64,000 bases of DNA from Bacillota bacterium (GCA_023391635.1 JAEWAQ010000022.1:1-64000), one strand, 5' to 3'; shown: positions 34,072-42,844, numbered from the stretch's first letter. The notes: a model not told the origin generated them from the letters alone. Made by a program: numbers and translations.

Positions 34072-35223
34072 TCAAGGTGTCGTTTCCGACTCCGCGGGCT
34101 TACCGTATGCTTGATAGATCGATTTCAGCTCGCTGATGACCCGATTGAGCGAATACGTCTTCTTCGCCTTGTTCCAAGCCGATCTGGCCAATTCGTACCG
34201 ATATTGCGGATCGGCGATGACCGTCTCCAGCGCATCCGCCAGCGCGGCCGGGTCATCCGGCGGGACGAGCAAGCCGTTCGCGCCATGGTCGATCTGCTCC
34301 CCGATGCCTCCGACGTCGGTCCCGACGAGCGCCAGCATGCATAAAGCGGCTTCCGCGAACACCGAACCGAACGCCTCCGCGCGGGACGGCAGGACGAACA
34401 CGTCGAAGAAAGGAAGCAATTCCTCCGGATGCAGCATGTAGCCGTAGAAAATCGTATCGTCGTAAATGCCGAGCTGCTGCGCGGCCCGCTCCAGCTCCTC
34501 GCGGATAGGACCGTCTCCGATAATGTGCAGGACGAACGGATGATTCCGCCCGCGGAGCTCAGCGCATGCCCGCAGCAGAATGTCGAGGCCCTTGGCCGGC
34601 ACGAGCCGGCAGATGGTCACCAGTTGGGGAACCGCGTTGTCATGGGGAATCGGCTTGAACCGTTTCTCGTCATATCCGTTGGGAATGACTTTCACGTTGC
34701 CCGGAACGCGCATATATTCGGCCATGTAGGCGGCGAACGACTGCGACACGGTCATCAACAGATCGGACTTCTGCTCCAATTCCCCATAAAGCGATGTCAG
34801 AAATCGGTGCTCGGGTCCGTCATCGACAATGCGGCGATTCAACACGAGCTCCCGCTCGAAGCTGGAATGTACCGTCATGAGCAGCGGCGTATCGGGAAAG
34901 ACCTGCTTCATCGCCAGCGCGGCGATCGGGTGATGCGCGTGAATCAGATCGAATCGCTGGCCCGCCAGCCGCAGCTTCGTCCACCATAAGTAGTCCTTGA
35001 ACGTTTGCATGTATTTGTCGACGATCTCGTTGCCGGCATACATCCGCCAATCGAACGTATCGAATGCGATATCGCCTTGTCCCTTGTTGCGGATGCGCTT
35101 CGGCAGCGAGAACAGCTCCATTTCCCAGCCGATCCGGCGGAACCGTTCCCTGACGTACGGCACCATGGACGACACGCCGCCGGGTTGTTCCGGCGGGAAG
35201 AACAGCGCCTGCAAAATATTCAA
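34072..35223 (-). CDS. GT4-family glycosyltransferase
   Basis: 383 residues of the GT-B fold. 'FFPPEQPGGVSSMVPYVRERF' opens the N-terminal Rossmann domain with the nucleotide-sugar-transferase-like Gly-Gly. The C-terminal domain has 'LVTICRLVPAKGLDILLRACAELR', 'LHIIGDGPIREELE' and the E-x7-E signature 'SRAEAFGSVFAEAA', typical of GT4 retaining transferases. It adds a sugar from a nucleotide donor to a lipid or glycan acceptor. No exopolysaccharide cluster is adjacent, so acceptor and donor are unknown. It is divergent from a diguanylate cyclase gene. Confidence 0.92.
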   Translation of the reverse strand: MNILQALFFPPEQPGGVSSMVPYVRERFRRIGWEMELFSLPKRIRNKGQGDIAFDTFDWRMYAGNEIVDKYMQTFKDYLWWTKLRLAGQRFDLIHAHHPIAALAMKQVFPDTPLLMTVHSSFERELVLNRRIVDDGPEHRFLTSLYGELEQKSDLLMTVSQSFAAYMAEYMRVPGNVKVIPNGYDEKRFKPIPHDNAVPQLVTICRLVPAKGLDILLRACAELRGRNHPFVLHIIGDGPIREELERAAQQLGIYDDTIFYGYMLHPEELLPFFDVFVLPSRAEAFGSVFAEAALCMLALVGTDVGGIGEQIDHGANGLLVPPDDPAALADALETVIADPQYRYELARSAWNKAKKTYSLNRVISELKSIYQAYGKPAESETTP

Positions 35224-35311
35224 AAGAAAATTCCTCCTTGCCGACCTTGTTCGGTCTCACGAATCCATGATAATATGGAACATATGTTTCTGTCCAGAAA
35301 AAGGAGACTTT

Positions 35312-36496
35312 ATGCCAACATTCGAATCTGTCGCAGACGGCAACGTGCTGATGTTCTCCTCTTCCATCTCGGTTGTCGTGCTCGGTCTCATGCTGTTCAT
35401 GGCGTACCGCCTGTTCAGCGGCAACAAGCGCAGGGCGTATCGCACCTTGCTGATCTCGCTTGGCTTTATATTCATCTATCAATGGCTTCAGCTCGCCTGG
35501 TCCGCAGGCTGGCTTTCTGACGCTCCGGCGCTGGCGTTTGTCGGCAAGCTGCTGCAAGTATTCTCCTTCATCGTTATGAACTTCGCCATCTTCGAGCTAT
35601 ACTACAAGCGCCGGCCGAGAACTCGCGTATGGTTCTACGGCTTGCTCACGCTCGGCGCGCTGCTTGCGATCGCCGACCTGCTGCCGTGGGTGCTCGACCG
35701 AAGTACCGATTGGGCGGGCCGGCTCGCCCATTCGCCGGTGCTCGACGGCTATCTGCTGCTGTTGTCCCCACTGTTCGCGCTCATGTTCGGCCCGCACATC
35801 GGCCAGCCGCGAAAGTATATCGTCGGGTTGGCCGCCGCCTTCGCCGCGCAAATTTGCGTCTTGGCCGATCTCTATGTGACAGCCGGGGCGATCCGCTTCG
35901 GCATCGCATCCGAATTGCTGAGCGTCCTATATTACGTTTTGATATTCATGCTCCTGTTCGAACGGGTCGTGGAACTGCTCATGTCTGCCTACCGTTCGTC
36001 CATTACGGACGGATTGACCAATTTATACAACCGCCGTTATTTCACGAGCCAACTCGAACGCGCGCTGCGCGCGAACAAGCCCGTAACGGCGATCTTCTGC
36101 GATATCGACAACTTCAAGAGGCTGAACGACACCCATGGCCACCATCGGGCGGACGGCGTCCTGAAGCAGGTCGCTTCCATGCTCATGGAGGAGACCGAAG
36201 GCATCGGGCTGGCCGGCCGCTACGGTGGCGAAGAGCTGGTCGCCTTCGTGACGAGTCCGCCGACCGCCGCCATGCAAGCAGCCGAATCGATCCGTTCGCG
36301 CACGGCGAAAGAGAGCATTGTCACCGTCAGCGTCGGCGTATGCGCATCCGCGCCGGGCTCCGGTCTCTCCGCCGAACAACTGATGAGCCTGGCCGACCAG
36401 GCCATGTACCATAGCAAGACTACGGGCAAGAACCGCGTGACCGATTATGCCGACTTGCCGAACAGAGACAAAGAATTGCCGCAAGCCCACCATTGA
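35312..36496 (+). CDS. Membrane diguanylate cyclase (GGDEF domain)
   Basis: 394 residues. The N-terminal 210 residues contain about seven transmembrane helices, a membrane sensor. The C-terminal GGDEF domain (about 230-385) has 'ITDGLTNLYNRRYF', 'ICDIDNFKRLNDTHGHH' and the active-site loop 'GRYGGEELV', a GGEEL variant that keeps the catalytic residues. No RxxD inhibitory site precedes it clearly. It should make cyclic di-GMP in response to a membrane or periplasm-side signal. The ATG at 35312 has AAAGGAG in ideal position; an upstream in-frame start would overlap the divergent glycosyltransferase gene. Confidence 0.93.
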   Translation: MPTFESVADGNVLMFSSSISVVVLGLMLFMAYRLFSGNKRRAYRTLLISLGFIFIYQWLQLAWSAGWLSDAPALAFVGKLLQVFSFIVMNFAIFELYYKRRPRTRVWFYGLLTLGALLAIADLLPWVLDRSTDWAGRLAHSPVLDGYLLLLSPLFALMFGPHIGQPRKYIVGLAAAFAAQICVLADLYVTAGAIRFGIASELLSVLYYVLIFMLLFERVVELLMSAYRSSITDGLTNLYNRRYFTSQLERALRANKPVTAIFCDIDNFKRLNDTHGHHRADGVLKQVASMLMEETEGIGLAGRYGGEELVAFVTSPPTAAMQAAESIRSRTAKESIVTVSVGVCASAPGSGLSAEQLMSLADQAMYHSKTTGKNRVTDYADLPNRDKELPQAHH

Positions 36497-36526
36497 CTCA
36501 GCCGGATTGGAAAGGAGCACCGCAGG

Positions 36527-37927
36527 ATGACCGCACTGCCACGTGCATTTATCGAACGCATGTGTAACATGCTCGGCGACGAAGCCGAATCGTTCTTCCG
36601 CAGCTACGAAGAACCGAGAACATATGGCCTTCGCCTGAACCGGCTGAAGCTGGATGCCCAGCCCACGGTTCGGGAGCGTCTGGTTTCAACGTTCGGTCTC
36701 CAGCCGCTACCCTGGTGCAAGGATGGCTACCGGTACCGGGAATCCGAGCGTCCCGGTCGCCATCTATATCATGCGGCCGGCCTGTATTACATCCAGGAGC
36801 CATCCGCCATGATTGCCGCCGAGCTGCTGGATGCCCGGCCCGGCGAGACGGTGCTCGACCTGGCGGCCGCCCCGGGCGGCAAGACAACCCAATTGGCGGC
36901 CAGCATGCAAGGCCAAGGCTTGCTCGTCGCAAACGAGATCCACCCGGGGAGGGCCAAGATCTTATCCGAGAACATTGAACGTCTAGGCATCGTCAATGCG
37001 CTCGTCACACAGGCAACTCCTCAGGCGCTGTCCGCTCGTTTTCCCGAACGGTTCGACCGGGTGCTGCTCGATGCGCCTTGTTCAGGCGAAGGCATGTTCC
37101 GCAAAGACCCCGCCGCGATCGCCGAATGGTCGTCGGAAGCGGTAGAAGCGTGCGCGGCACGCCAGCGGGACATTCTCCCGCACGCCGCCGCCATGCTGAA
37201 GCCCGGCGGCGTATTGGTCTATTCGACTTGTACGTTCAATACGACGGAAAACGAGGATACGATCTCTGACTTTCTGACCCGTTACCCTTCATTCCGTTTG
37301 GTTAAAGAAGAACGGATGTGGCCCCATCTCGGCCAAGGCGAAGGGCATTATGCCGCGCTTTTGCGCAAAGAGGGGGATGCGCCGCTTCCGGCGGCGGCTT
37401 CAGAGTCGGACCGGCGCGCTTCACGTGCCAGCTTCAAGCGTTCCCGCAGCAAAGACGGGACCGGTTCGATGAGCGGTTCCTCCGCGGAGTCCCTCATGAA
37501 ATGGTATGAGGCGTTTGCTTGTCTTGATCTCCCGGCTTTTCGTTTGCCCGAACAAGGCCATGCCCTAAGCTTCGGAGATGCCCTGTACTGGATGCCGGCA
37601 ACGAGCGAAATGCCGATCGCCCTTGAGGAACTCAGAGGATTGCGTGTACTGCGCCTTGGACTGAGGCTGGGCGAGCTTCGCGGCGGCAGCCGCTTCGAGC
37701 CCGACCATGCGCTTGCCATGGCTGCGGCTTCGACGGATGCGAGGCTTGCCGCCTCCTGGAGCGCGGAATCTGCAGAAGCAGCCGCCTATTGCCGCGGGGA
37801 AGCTTTGCCTGCGCCTGCCGGCGCCAAAGGTTGGGGAATCGCCGCCGTAGACGGATTTTCGCTCGGATGGTTCAAAGCCAGCAACGGCCAGTACAAGAAC
37901 CATCGCCCCAAGGGATTGCGACTATAA
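36527..37927 (+). CDS. rsmF: rRNA cytosine-C5 methyltransferase RsmF type (NOL1/NOP2/Sun)
   Basis: 466 residues. A SAM-binding Rossmann domain has 'VLDLAAAPGGKTTQLAA' (motif I). The two catalytic cysteines of m5C methyltransferases sit in 'VLLDAPCSGEGMFR' and 'LVYSTCTF'. A C-terminal domain (about 330-466) with 'KNHRPKGLRL' at the end corresponds to the RsmF/YebU-type RNA-binding extension. It methylates a cytosine in 16S rRNA, probably near position 1407 as in RsmF. It lies 30 bases after the diguanylate cyclase gene with its own GGAGCACCGC site. Confidence 0.9.
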   Translation: MTALPRAFIERMCNMLGDEAESFFRSYEEPRTYGLRLNRLKLDAQPTVRERLVSTFGLQPLPWCKDGYRYRESERPGRHLYHAAGLYYIQEPSAMIAAELLDARPGETVLDLAAAPGGKTTQLAASMQGQGLLVANEIHPGRAKILSENIERLGIVNALVTQATPQALSARFPERFDRVLLDAPCSGEGMFRKDPAAIAEWSSEAVEACAARQRDILPHAAAMLKPGGVLVYSTCTFNTTENEDTISDFLTRYPSFRLVKEERMWPHLGQGEGHYAALLRKEGDAPLPAAASESDRRASRASFKRSRSKDGTGSMSGSSAESLMKWYEAFACLDLPAFRLPEQGHALSFGDALYWMPATSEMPIALEELRGLRVLRLGLRLGELRGGSRFEPDHALAMAAASTDARLAASWSAESAEAAAYCRGEALPAPAGAKGWGIAAVDGFSLGWFKASNGQYKNHRPKGLRL

Positions 37928-38087
37928 GCCGATATCACCCAAATTGCTCTGACAGGGATAAATGTCCAATCGGCGAAAGCCCCGGCACATATGATAATGT
38001 AGTCCGATCCGGGGGGCGAATCCCAATCGATCCGCGCGTTCCCCGGTTCGACTCCAACCTAACCAACTTCGCGAAGGAGGAGTTGCC

Positions 38088-38183
38088 ATGTCCGGTCATG
38101 TCGGAGGGTACGGCAATGCAGCGGCTTTTGTCTTGGTATTGTACATCCTGCTGGTCATCATTTTGGCCGCTGGCATCTGGTAA
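38088..38183 (+). CDS. YjcZ-like small sporulation protein
   Basis: 31 residues: a Gly-rich start 'MSGHVGGYGNAA' and a hydrophobic helix 'FVLVLYILLVIILAAGIW'. This matches the short YjcZ family of Bacilli, which are mother-cell or coat-associated small membrane peptides (family members have SGGYGGGFALIVVLFILLIIVG-like sequences). GAAGGAGG lies 6 bases before the ATG, an unusually strong site, and an intrinsic terminator follows 10 bases after the stop. It therefore has its own gene-like frame despite its size. Confidence 0.82.
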   Translation: MSGHVGGYGNAAAFVLVLYILLVIILAAGIW

Positions 38184-38193
38184 ATCGGAGTAC

Positions 38194-38243
38194 GCAAAAA
38201 ACCGACCGCGCTCGAGCTTCCATGCGCTGTCGGTTTTTTTGCG
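38194..38243. terminator. Bidirectional intrinsic terminator between the YjcZ-like gene and the Cof phosphatase gene
   Basis: CGCAAAAAAACCGAC and GTCGGTTTTTTTGCG form a stem with an A-rich side and a T-rich side, so it has a T run on either strand. It ends the 31-codon gene on the plus strand and the phosphatase gene (stop at 38251) on the minus strand. Confidence 0.85.
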
Positions 38244-38250
38244 TCTGCCC

Positions 38251-39042
38251 TTAGGCCAGAATCAATCGTTCGAGTACGTGCGCAACGCCGTTTTCGTTGT
38301 TGGATAGCGCCGTATCATCGGCTTTGGCCCTCACCCCATCGGGGGAATTGTCCATCGCAATGCCGAGGCCGGCGAATTCGAGCATGCCGATATCGTTATA
38401 ATAATTGCCGATCGCCAGCACCTGTTCCCGCGGAATGCCTCGGATCGCCGCTAGCTTTTCCAGTGATTTTCCCTTCGCGGCGTCAGAATGCTGAATATCG
38501 ATGAAATGAATGCCGCTGCGGATATATTGCAGTTCATGCTCCTCATTTCGCCACGCATCCTCCACGGCATCGATATCCGCCGCGGGTCCGTAGACCGACA
38601 GCTTGACGGTATGCTTCGGCAAACCATCCTCGATCGGTCGCAAAATTGGATGAACGTACATATCCGCGTACATGCGTGACGCTTGCTCGTCGAGTTGGTT
38701 CACGAACAGCTCGAAGGAAGTATTCATGTCGAAATGAAGGTCACGTTTGCGCAACTCGTCGATATAGCGCTGGGCAAGCCGATGGTCGATCGCCTGTTCG
38801 AACAAGACGCCGCGCGTCGCGCTGTCCACGATCGATGCCCCATTGTGTGTAATCATCGTCCCCGACAAACCAAGCTCATCCAGAACGGAAAGCGCGCTGG
38901 CGGACCCTCTGCCCGTGCACAACACGATTTCCGCTCCGCTGCGAGCCGCGGCCCGGACGGATTCCCGCACGCGCGGCGTCAACACGTGATCATCGTTCAG
39001 CAACGTGCCGTCCACATCCAATGCAATCAAGCGATAAATCAA
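38251..39042 (-). CDS. Cof-type HAD-superfamily phosphatase
   Basis: 263 residues. The HAD nucleophile motif is 'LIALDVDGTLLNDDH'. 'ELVLCTGRG'-like 'EIVLCTGRGSAS' forms motif II. 'KGKSLEKLAAIRGIPREQVLAIGNYYNDIGMLEFAGLGIAMDNS' is the Lys and the acidic motif III of the Cof/YidA subclass. These proteins dephosphorylate small sugar phosphates, nucleotides or PLP; substrate unknown. It begins with TTG at 39042 at an ideal spacing from AGGAGG. It lies 40 bases after the pseudouridine synthase gene, with a hairpin repeat between. Confidence 0.92.
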   Translation of the reverse strand: MIYRLIALDVDGTLLNDDHVLTPRVRESVRAAARSGAEIVLCTGRGSASALSVLDELGLSGTMITHNGASIVDSATRGVLFEQAIDHRLAQRYIDELRKRDLHFDMNTSFELFVNQLDEQASRMYADMYVHPILRPIEDGLPKHTVKLSVYGPAADIDAVEDAWRNEEHELQYIRSGIHFIDIQHSDAAKGKSLEKLAAIRGIPREQVLAIGNYYNDIGMLEFAGLGIAMDNSPDGVRAKADDTALSNNENGVAHVLERLILA

Positions 39043-39061
39043 TGATTACCCTCCTATAAAA

Positions 39062-39086
39062 GGGAGTTTGCTTCGCAAACTCTCAC
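39062..39086. repeat. Copy 2 of the short hairpin repeat (GAGTTTGC stem)
   Basis: GGGAGTTTGC, TTC and GCAAACTCTCAC form a perfect 8-bp stem with a 3-base loop, identical to the element at 27114-27138 apart from the loop. Its distal end includes the stop codon of the pseudouridine synthase gene (39083-39085), and it sits just ahead of the phosphatase ribosome-binding site. Confidence 0.7.
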
Positions 39087-39904
39087 CGCTCCCGGTATCG
39101 TCTTAAGCTGTCTATTTCCGCATCCGTCAGCTCCCGCCACGCGCCGAACGGCAAGGCGGGATCGAGCTGCAGCGGTCCCATGGAGACGCGACGCAAATAC
39201 ATCACGCTGCTGCCGACGGCTTCGAACATGCGCTTCACTTGATGGTACTTGCCTTCATGGATCGTCAATTCGATCCAATGGACGGCGACTGCAGCCTGCG
39301 CCCGTCCGACCCGGCCGGCGGACATTCTGGCGTACGGTTCGGCCATGTCCGGATGCCGATTCGCCTCGGACGAAGAAGCTGTCGCCAACAGGCGAAACTC
39401 GGCCGGCAATGTCACATACCCGTCATCCAGTTCAACTCCCCGGCGTAAAGCGACCGCTTCTTCCTCGCCGACGTCGCCGGCCACAAGCGCACGATACGTT
39501 TTCGGCACATGCTTGCGGGGAGACAGCAGATCGTGCGCCAGCTTGCCGTCATTGGTCATCAGCAGCAAGCCTTCGGTATCTTTGTCCAAACGGCCGACGG
39601 GAAAAAGGGCGCGGGCCTTCATTTCGTCATCCAGCAGGTCCAGTACCGTGCGGTCCCGCATATCCTCCGTCGCCGATACGACGCCTGCCGGTTTATTCAA
39701 CATGACGTAGATCGTCTCCCGGTAGCGAACCTCCTCACCGTTCCACTCCACCCGATCATGAAGCGGGTCGATCTGCATGCCGGGGTCTTTGGCGCGCTGT
39801 CCGTTGACTTTTACCGCGCCCTGCTTTACGGATGCCTTCAGACTGCTTCGCGTTCCGAATCCCATGTTGCCCAATAGCTTGTCCAGACGCATCGTCGATT
39901 TCAT
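39083..39904 (-). CDS. 16S rRNA pseudouridine synthase, RsuA/RluB family
   Basis: 273 residues. An N-terminal S4 RNA-binding domain (about 1-60, 'MRLDKLLGNMGFGTRSSLKASVKQGAVKVNG') is followed by the RsuA-type catalytic domain. The signature 'LFPVGRLDKDTEGLLLMTNDG' carries the catalytic Asp, and 'LTIHEGKYHQVKRMFEAVG' is the conserved C-terminal motif. It isomerises a uridine in rRNA. A poorly conserved 20-residue insertion (about 180-200) interrupts the domain relative to short RsuA proteins. ATG at 39904. Confidence 0.93.
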   Translation of the reverse strand: MKSTMRLDKLLGNMGFGTRSSLKASVKQGAVKVNGQRAKDPGMQIDPLHDRVEWNGEEVRYRETIYVMLNKPAGVVSATEDMRDRTVLDLLDDEMKARALFPVGRLDKDTEGLLLMTNDGKLAHDLLSPRKHVPKTYRALVAGDVGEEEAVALRRGVELDDGYVTLPAEFRLLATASSSEANRHPDMAEPYARMSAGRVGRAQAAVAVHWIELTIHEGKYHQVKRMFEAVGSSVMYLRRVSMGPLQLDPALPFGAWRELTDAEIDSLRRYRER

Positions 39905-40036
39905 CGGTCATTCCTTTCCAGACAAGCCCGGCCACCATCGCCAGCCCGGCAGTCTCTCATTCTTCCGCGTCATACCTCACATCGTCCCCAACCGACAGGG
40001 AAGCTGTCGATACAGTACGAGCGCCCATCCTATATG

Positions 40037-40062
40037 AAAAAGGTTCGCCGCATGGCGAACCT
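40037..40062 (-). terminator. Intrinsic terminator of the coiled-coil gene
   Basis: AGGTTCGCC and GGCGAACCT form a 9-bp stem with a 4-base loop on the minus strand, followed by TTTTC. It lies 9 bases past the stop at 40071. Confidence 0.85.
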
Positions 40063-40070
40063 CTTCGCAG

Positions 40071-40562
40071 TCAGGCATGTTTCAACTCACGGATATCCGC
40101 ATCGTGCTCCAAGTACCTCACCGTCAACGCCTCGATCAATCGATGATCCTTCTTGCGTTCTTCCCTGAGTGACTCGATCGCGACGGTGTGCTGCTGCTGG
40201 GCTTCTTCGATACGATTGACTGATTCCTGCACTTCCCTAACCATCTGCTTCACACCGTCAGCCATCGTTTCCACGCTGTCGAGACGCTTCTCTACGTTGT
40301 CGAGTCCGGTCTCCACCTTGTCGAGACGCCTCTCTACATTCTCAAGTCCAGTTTCCACGCTGTCGAGACGCTTCTCTACGTTGTCGAGTCCGATCTCCAC
40401 CTTGTCGAGACGCCTCTCTACATTCTCAAGTCCAATTTCCACCTTGTCGAGACGCCTCTCTACGCCATCCAGCCGCTGATCCACCCGGTCCAGTCTGCCG
40501 TTGACCGAAGCGAATCCTTGCCTCATCTCCTGCAAAATCCGGTCCAAATGTTGTTCGCTCAT
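40071..40562 (-). CDS. Coiled-coil protein with five 14-residue repeats
   Basis: 163 residues, nearly all helical and charged. Residues 34-103 are five tandem 14-residue units of the form VE[RK]RLD[KS]VE[IT]GL[ED]N, two heptads each, so a continuous coiled coil is expected. The C-terminus ends 'LRELKHA'-like and has no membrane anchor. The protein resembles small XhlA- or structural-type coiled-coil proteins of Firmicutes; no enzyme motif is present. The ATG at 40562 has GGAGG about 8 bases upstream; an in-frame start 15 codons earlier looks non-coding. It is followed by a strong terminator and sits between a pseudouridine synthase and an alarmone synthetase gene. Confidence 0.75.
   Translation of the reverse strand: MSEQHLDRILQEMRQGFASVNGRLDRVDQRLDGVERRLDKVEIGLENVERRLDKVEIGLDNVEKRLDSVETGLENVERRLDKVETGLDNVEKRLDSVETMADGVKQMVREVQESVNRIEEAQQQHTVAIESLREERKKDHRLIEALTVRYLEHDADIRELKHA
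40254..40463 (-). repeat. Five 42-bp tandem repeats inside the coiled-coil gene
   Basis: The DNA encoding residues 34-103 repeats every 42 bases with few changes, and alternate units are more alike (84-base higher-order period). Near-identical DNA inside a short gene suggests recent expansion and a site prone to slippage. Confidence 0.85.
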
Positions 40563-40727
40563 CCCGTGAACCTCCCATGGTTCGAAATCGATTTTTCCAC
40601 AGATCATGAGCCGTTCCGGCCAGGATAGGATTCTATCATGAGCTTAACAAGCATGGAGTGGAAAAACAAGCGAACACGATGTGAAATTTGCATTTCCTTC
40701 AAGGAGTCGCATCCATTCAGAAACTCG

Positions 40728-41534
40728 TCATCGACTATTTCCGGATTTCCCCAATCGCTCAAGCGAGCCTTGAATTTCCGCCGCCAGATCCTTCAAGCCG
40801 CGAATGTCCTCCTGTTCCCACAACTCGTTGAACCTTAGCTGAAACTGCGCCGCTTCCCGGATCTTGCGATAGAAGTACAATTCCTGAATCGCACTCAGTA
40901 CGCTCCGGACCGTGCCTGCACTCTCCTCGAATTCCTGCTGGGCATCGACGATCTCCTGGCGAATGCTGGACATCTCCGTATCGAGCAAGAAGGCCGCTTC
41001 GGCTGCAGCGCGCAGACGGTCCCGAACATGCGGCGGCAGGTGCTCCTTATACTTATAGTTCAAAGAATGTTCGATCGTCGCCCAGAAATTCATTGCCAGC
41101 GTCCGGATCTGAATTTCCGCAAGCACCGGCATCGATCCGAGAGATGTCTGCACCGGATATTCCACGATCAAGTGGTAGCTGCGGTACCCGCTATCCTTGT
41201 AATTCGTAATATAATCCTTCTCGTAGACGAGAATCATGTCTTTCCGCCGGCGAATCAGTTCGGCAACCTTGTGAATATCGTCCACAAACTGGCACATGAT
41301 GCGGATACCCGCGATATCCTCGATGCCGACTTCGATCCGATCCATCGAAACGTTCAGCCTGCGCGCCTTCTCCAGAATGCTCGAAATCCGTTTCACCCTG
41401 CCGGTGACGAACTCGATCGGCGCGTATTCGTCTCTGGCTTTCAACTCTTTGCGCAGCGATTTGAACTTGATCTTCAACTCTTCCACCGCTTGCTGGTACG
41501 GCAGCAGAAACTTGCCCCAGTCTCTTCCGTCCAT
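40728..41534 (-). CDS. Small alarmone (ppGpp) synthetase, RelQ/RelP type
   Basis: 268 residues with the RelA_SpoT synthetase fold and no hydrolase domain. Key segments are 'GRVKRISSILEKARRLN' (ATP side), 'EDIAGIRIMCQFVDDIHKVAELIRR', 'KDYITNYKDSGYRSYHLIVEYPV' (the GTP-binding YRSYH-type motif) and 'EIQIRTLAMNFWATIEHSLNYKYK'. It makes ppGpp/pppGpp from ATP and GDP/GTP. It is longer than the usual 210 residues, with a helical C-terminal extension of about 60 residues. The ATG at 41534 lies 6 bases after AGGAGG, and the gene is 18 bases downstream of pyrD, so the two are probably co-transcribed. Confidence 0.9.
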   Translation of the reverse strand: MDGRDWGKFLLPYQQAVEELKIKFKSLRKELKARDEYAPIEFVTGRVKRISSILEKARRLNVSMDRIEVGIEDIAGIRIMCQFVDDIHKVAELIRRRKDMILVYEKDYITNYKDSGYRSYHLIVEYPVQTSLGSMPVLAEIQIRTLAMNFWATIEHSLNYKYKEHLPPHVRDRLRAAAEAAFLLDTEMSSIRQEIVDAQQEFEESAGTVRSVLSAIQELYFYRKIREAAQFQLRFNELWEQEDIRGLKDLAAEIQGSLERLGKSGNSR

Positions 41535-41552
41535 AGACAACCTCCTGACTTG

Positions 41553-42662
41553 CTAACGCCGATGGTCCGCTCCGATCGCTTCGGTAATCCGGCTGAATCC
41601 GTCCTGCCGCAGCAGTTCCCGCAACCCCTCGTGAAGGCTGCGCAGCAATCCGGGGCCTAGGTAGATGAGTGCTGTATACACTTCGACGAGACTGGCGCCC
41701 GCGCGAATTTTATCATAGGCGTCACGCGCGTTGAAAATGCCGCCCGACCCGATAATAGGCAGCTTGCCTTGCGTGATGCGATACAGCTCGCGAATGACTT
41801 CCGTGGACCGCTGCGTCAGCGGTCGACCGCTAAGACCCCCGGTCTCCCCCGCATGACGATGGGTCAGACCGCTGCGGCCGATCGTCGTGTTCGTGGCGAT
41901 GATACCCGACATGCCGCTAGCCATGATCGCTTCCGCCATGTAAGCCAGCTGATCGTCCGTGTTGTCTGGCGCTACTTTAACCAGAATCGGCTTGACGGCG
42001 TCTCCATGGCGTTCCGCTTGCAGGTTCATTTCATCCCGCACGGCCGCGAGCAACCCGGAAAGTTCGTCGCCATGCTGCAGCGCGCGCAGATCCGGCGTGT
42101 TGGGGGAACTGATATTCACGACGAAGAAATCTCCGTGCGCATACAGCTTCTGAAGGCACGCGCGATAATCGTCGGCCGCCCGATCGTTGGGCGTAATCTT
42201 GTTCTTGCCGATGTTCACCGCGAGCGGAATCGGCCGCTTGCGAAGCCGCTCCAGACGCGCGGCCATCGCGTCCGCCCCTTCGTTGTTGAAGCCCATTCGG
42301 TTGATTAAGGCTTCATCCGGCGGAAGCCGGAACAACCGCGGCTGTTCATTGCCCGGCTGGCCCTGCGGCGTGACGGTGCCGACTTCCAAGAACGACAACC
42401 CGATCCGGGACAACCCCGCAGCCGCCTTCGCATTCTTATCCAGCCCGGCAGCGAGGCCGACCGGGTGCTTGAAGTGCAATCCGAACAAGTCGACCGCCAG
42501 GTCCGGCGTTTCGCGTACGTCCCATGCAGCGGAGAGCATGGCGCCCATGCCGGGAATGCGGCTGGCCGTTCCCAGACCGTCCACGATCAAATGATGCGCG
42601 CGCTCCGGGTCCATGCGGAACAGGAGCGGTTTGGCTATACGATAGAGCAAATGATTCGACAT
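41553..42662 (-). CDS. pyrD: Dihydroorotate dehydrogenase, quinone-dependent (class 2)
   Basis: 369 residues. The class 2 N-terminal helix 'MSNHLLYRIAKPLLFRMDPERAHHLIVDGLG' (quinone tunnel, membrane-surface helix) is present, which separates it from the class 1 cytosolic enzyme common in Firmicutes. 'FKHPVGLAAGLDKNAKAAAGLSRIG' is the flavin/orotate entry motif, 'VNISSPNTPDLRALQ' the catalytic Ser loop, and 'KLPIIGSGGIFNARDAYDKIRAGASLVEVYTALIY' the FMN phosphate site. It oxidises dihydroorotate to orotate in pyrimidine synthesis, passing electrons to quinone. The start is the ATG at 42662; upstream extensions are not protein-like. Confidence 0.93.
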   Translation of the reverse strand: MSNHLLYRIAKPLLFRMDPERAHHLIVDGLGTASRIPGMGAMLSAAWDVRETPDLAVDLFGLHFKHPVGLAAGLDKNAKAAAGLSRIGLSFLEVGTVTPQGQPGNEQPRLFRLPPDEALINRMGFNNEGADAMAARLERLRKRPIPLAVNIGKNKITPNDRAADDYRACLQKLYAHGDFFVVNISSPNTPDLRALQHGDELSGLLAAVRDEMNLQAERHGDAVKPILVKVAPDNTDDQLAYMAEAIMASGMSGIIATNTTIGRSGLTHRHAGETGGLSGRPLTQRSTEVIRELYRITQGKLPIIGSGGIFNARDAYDKIRAGASLVEVYTALIYLGPGLLRSLHEGLRELLRQDGFSRITEAIGADHRR

Positions 42663-42844
42663 CCTTTCTACCCTTCCGGGTTTCAGTTTAGCCTTTTCCA
42701 AGACAAAAGAAAAGAGCGGATCGCCCGATCGCAGTCTTGATCCGCAGACGATATGGTTTTTTGAGCAGAAAACGATTACAATAAATGTGAGCTCTATGTC
42801 CAAGCCCCGCTGAGAATATTCCTTCGGAAAGGTAGATGAACCCT

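Noticed and set aside
40638..40838. 66-codon plus-strand open frame before the alarmone synthetase end
   Set aside because: It has no good ribosome-binding site, overlaps the 3' end of the minus-strand synthetase, and has no recognisable protein features.
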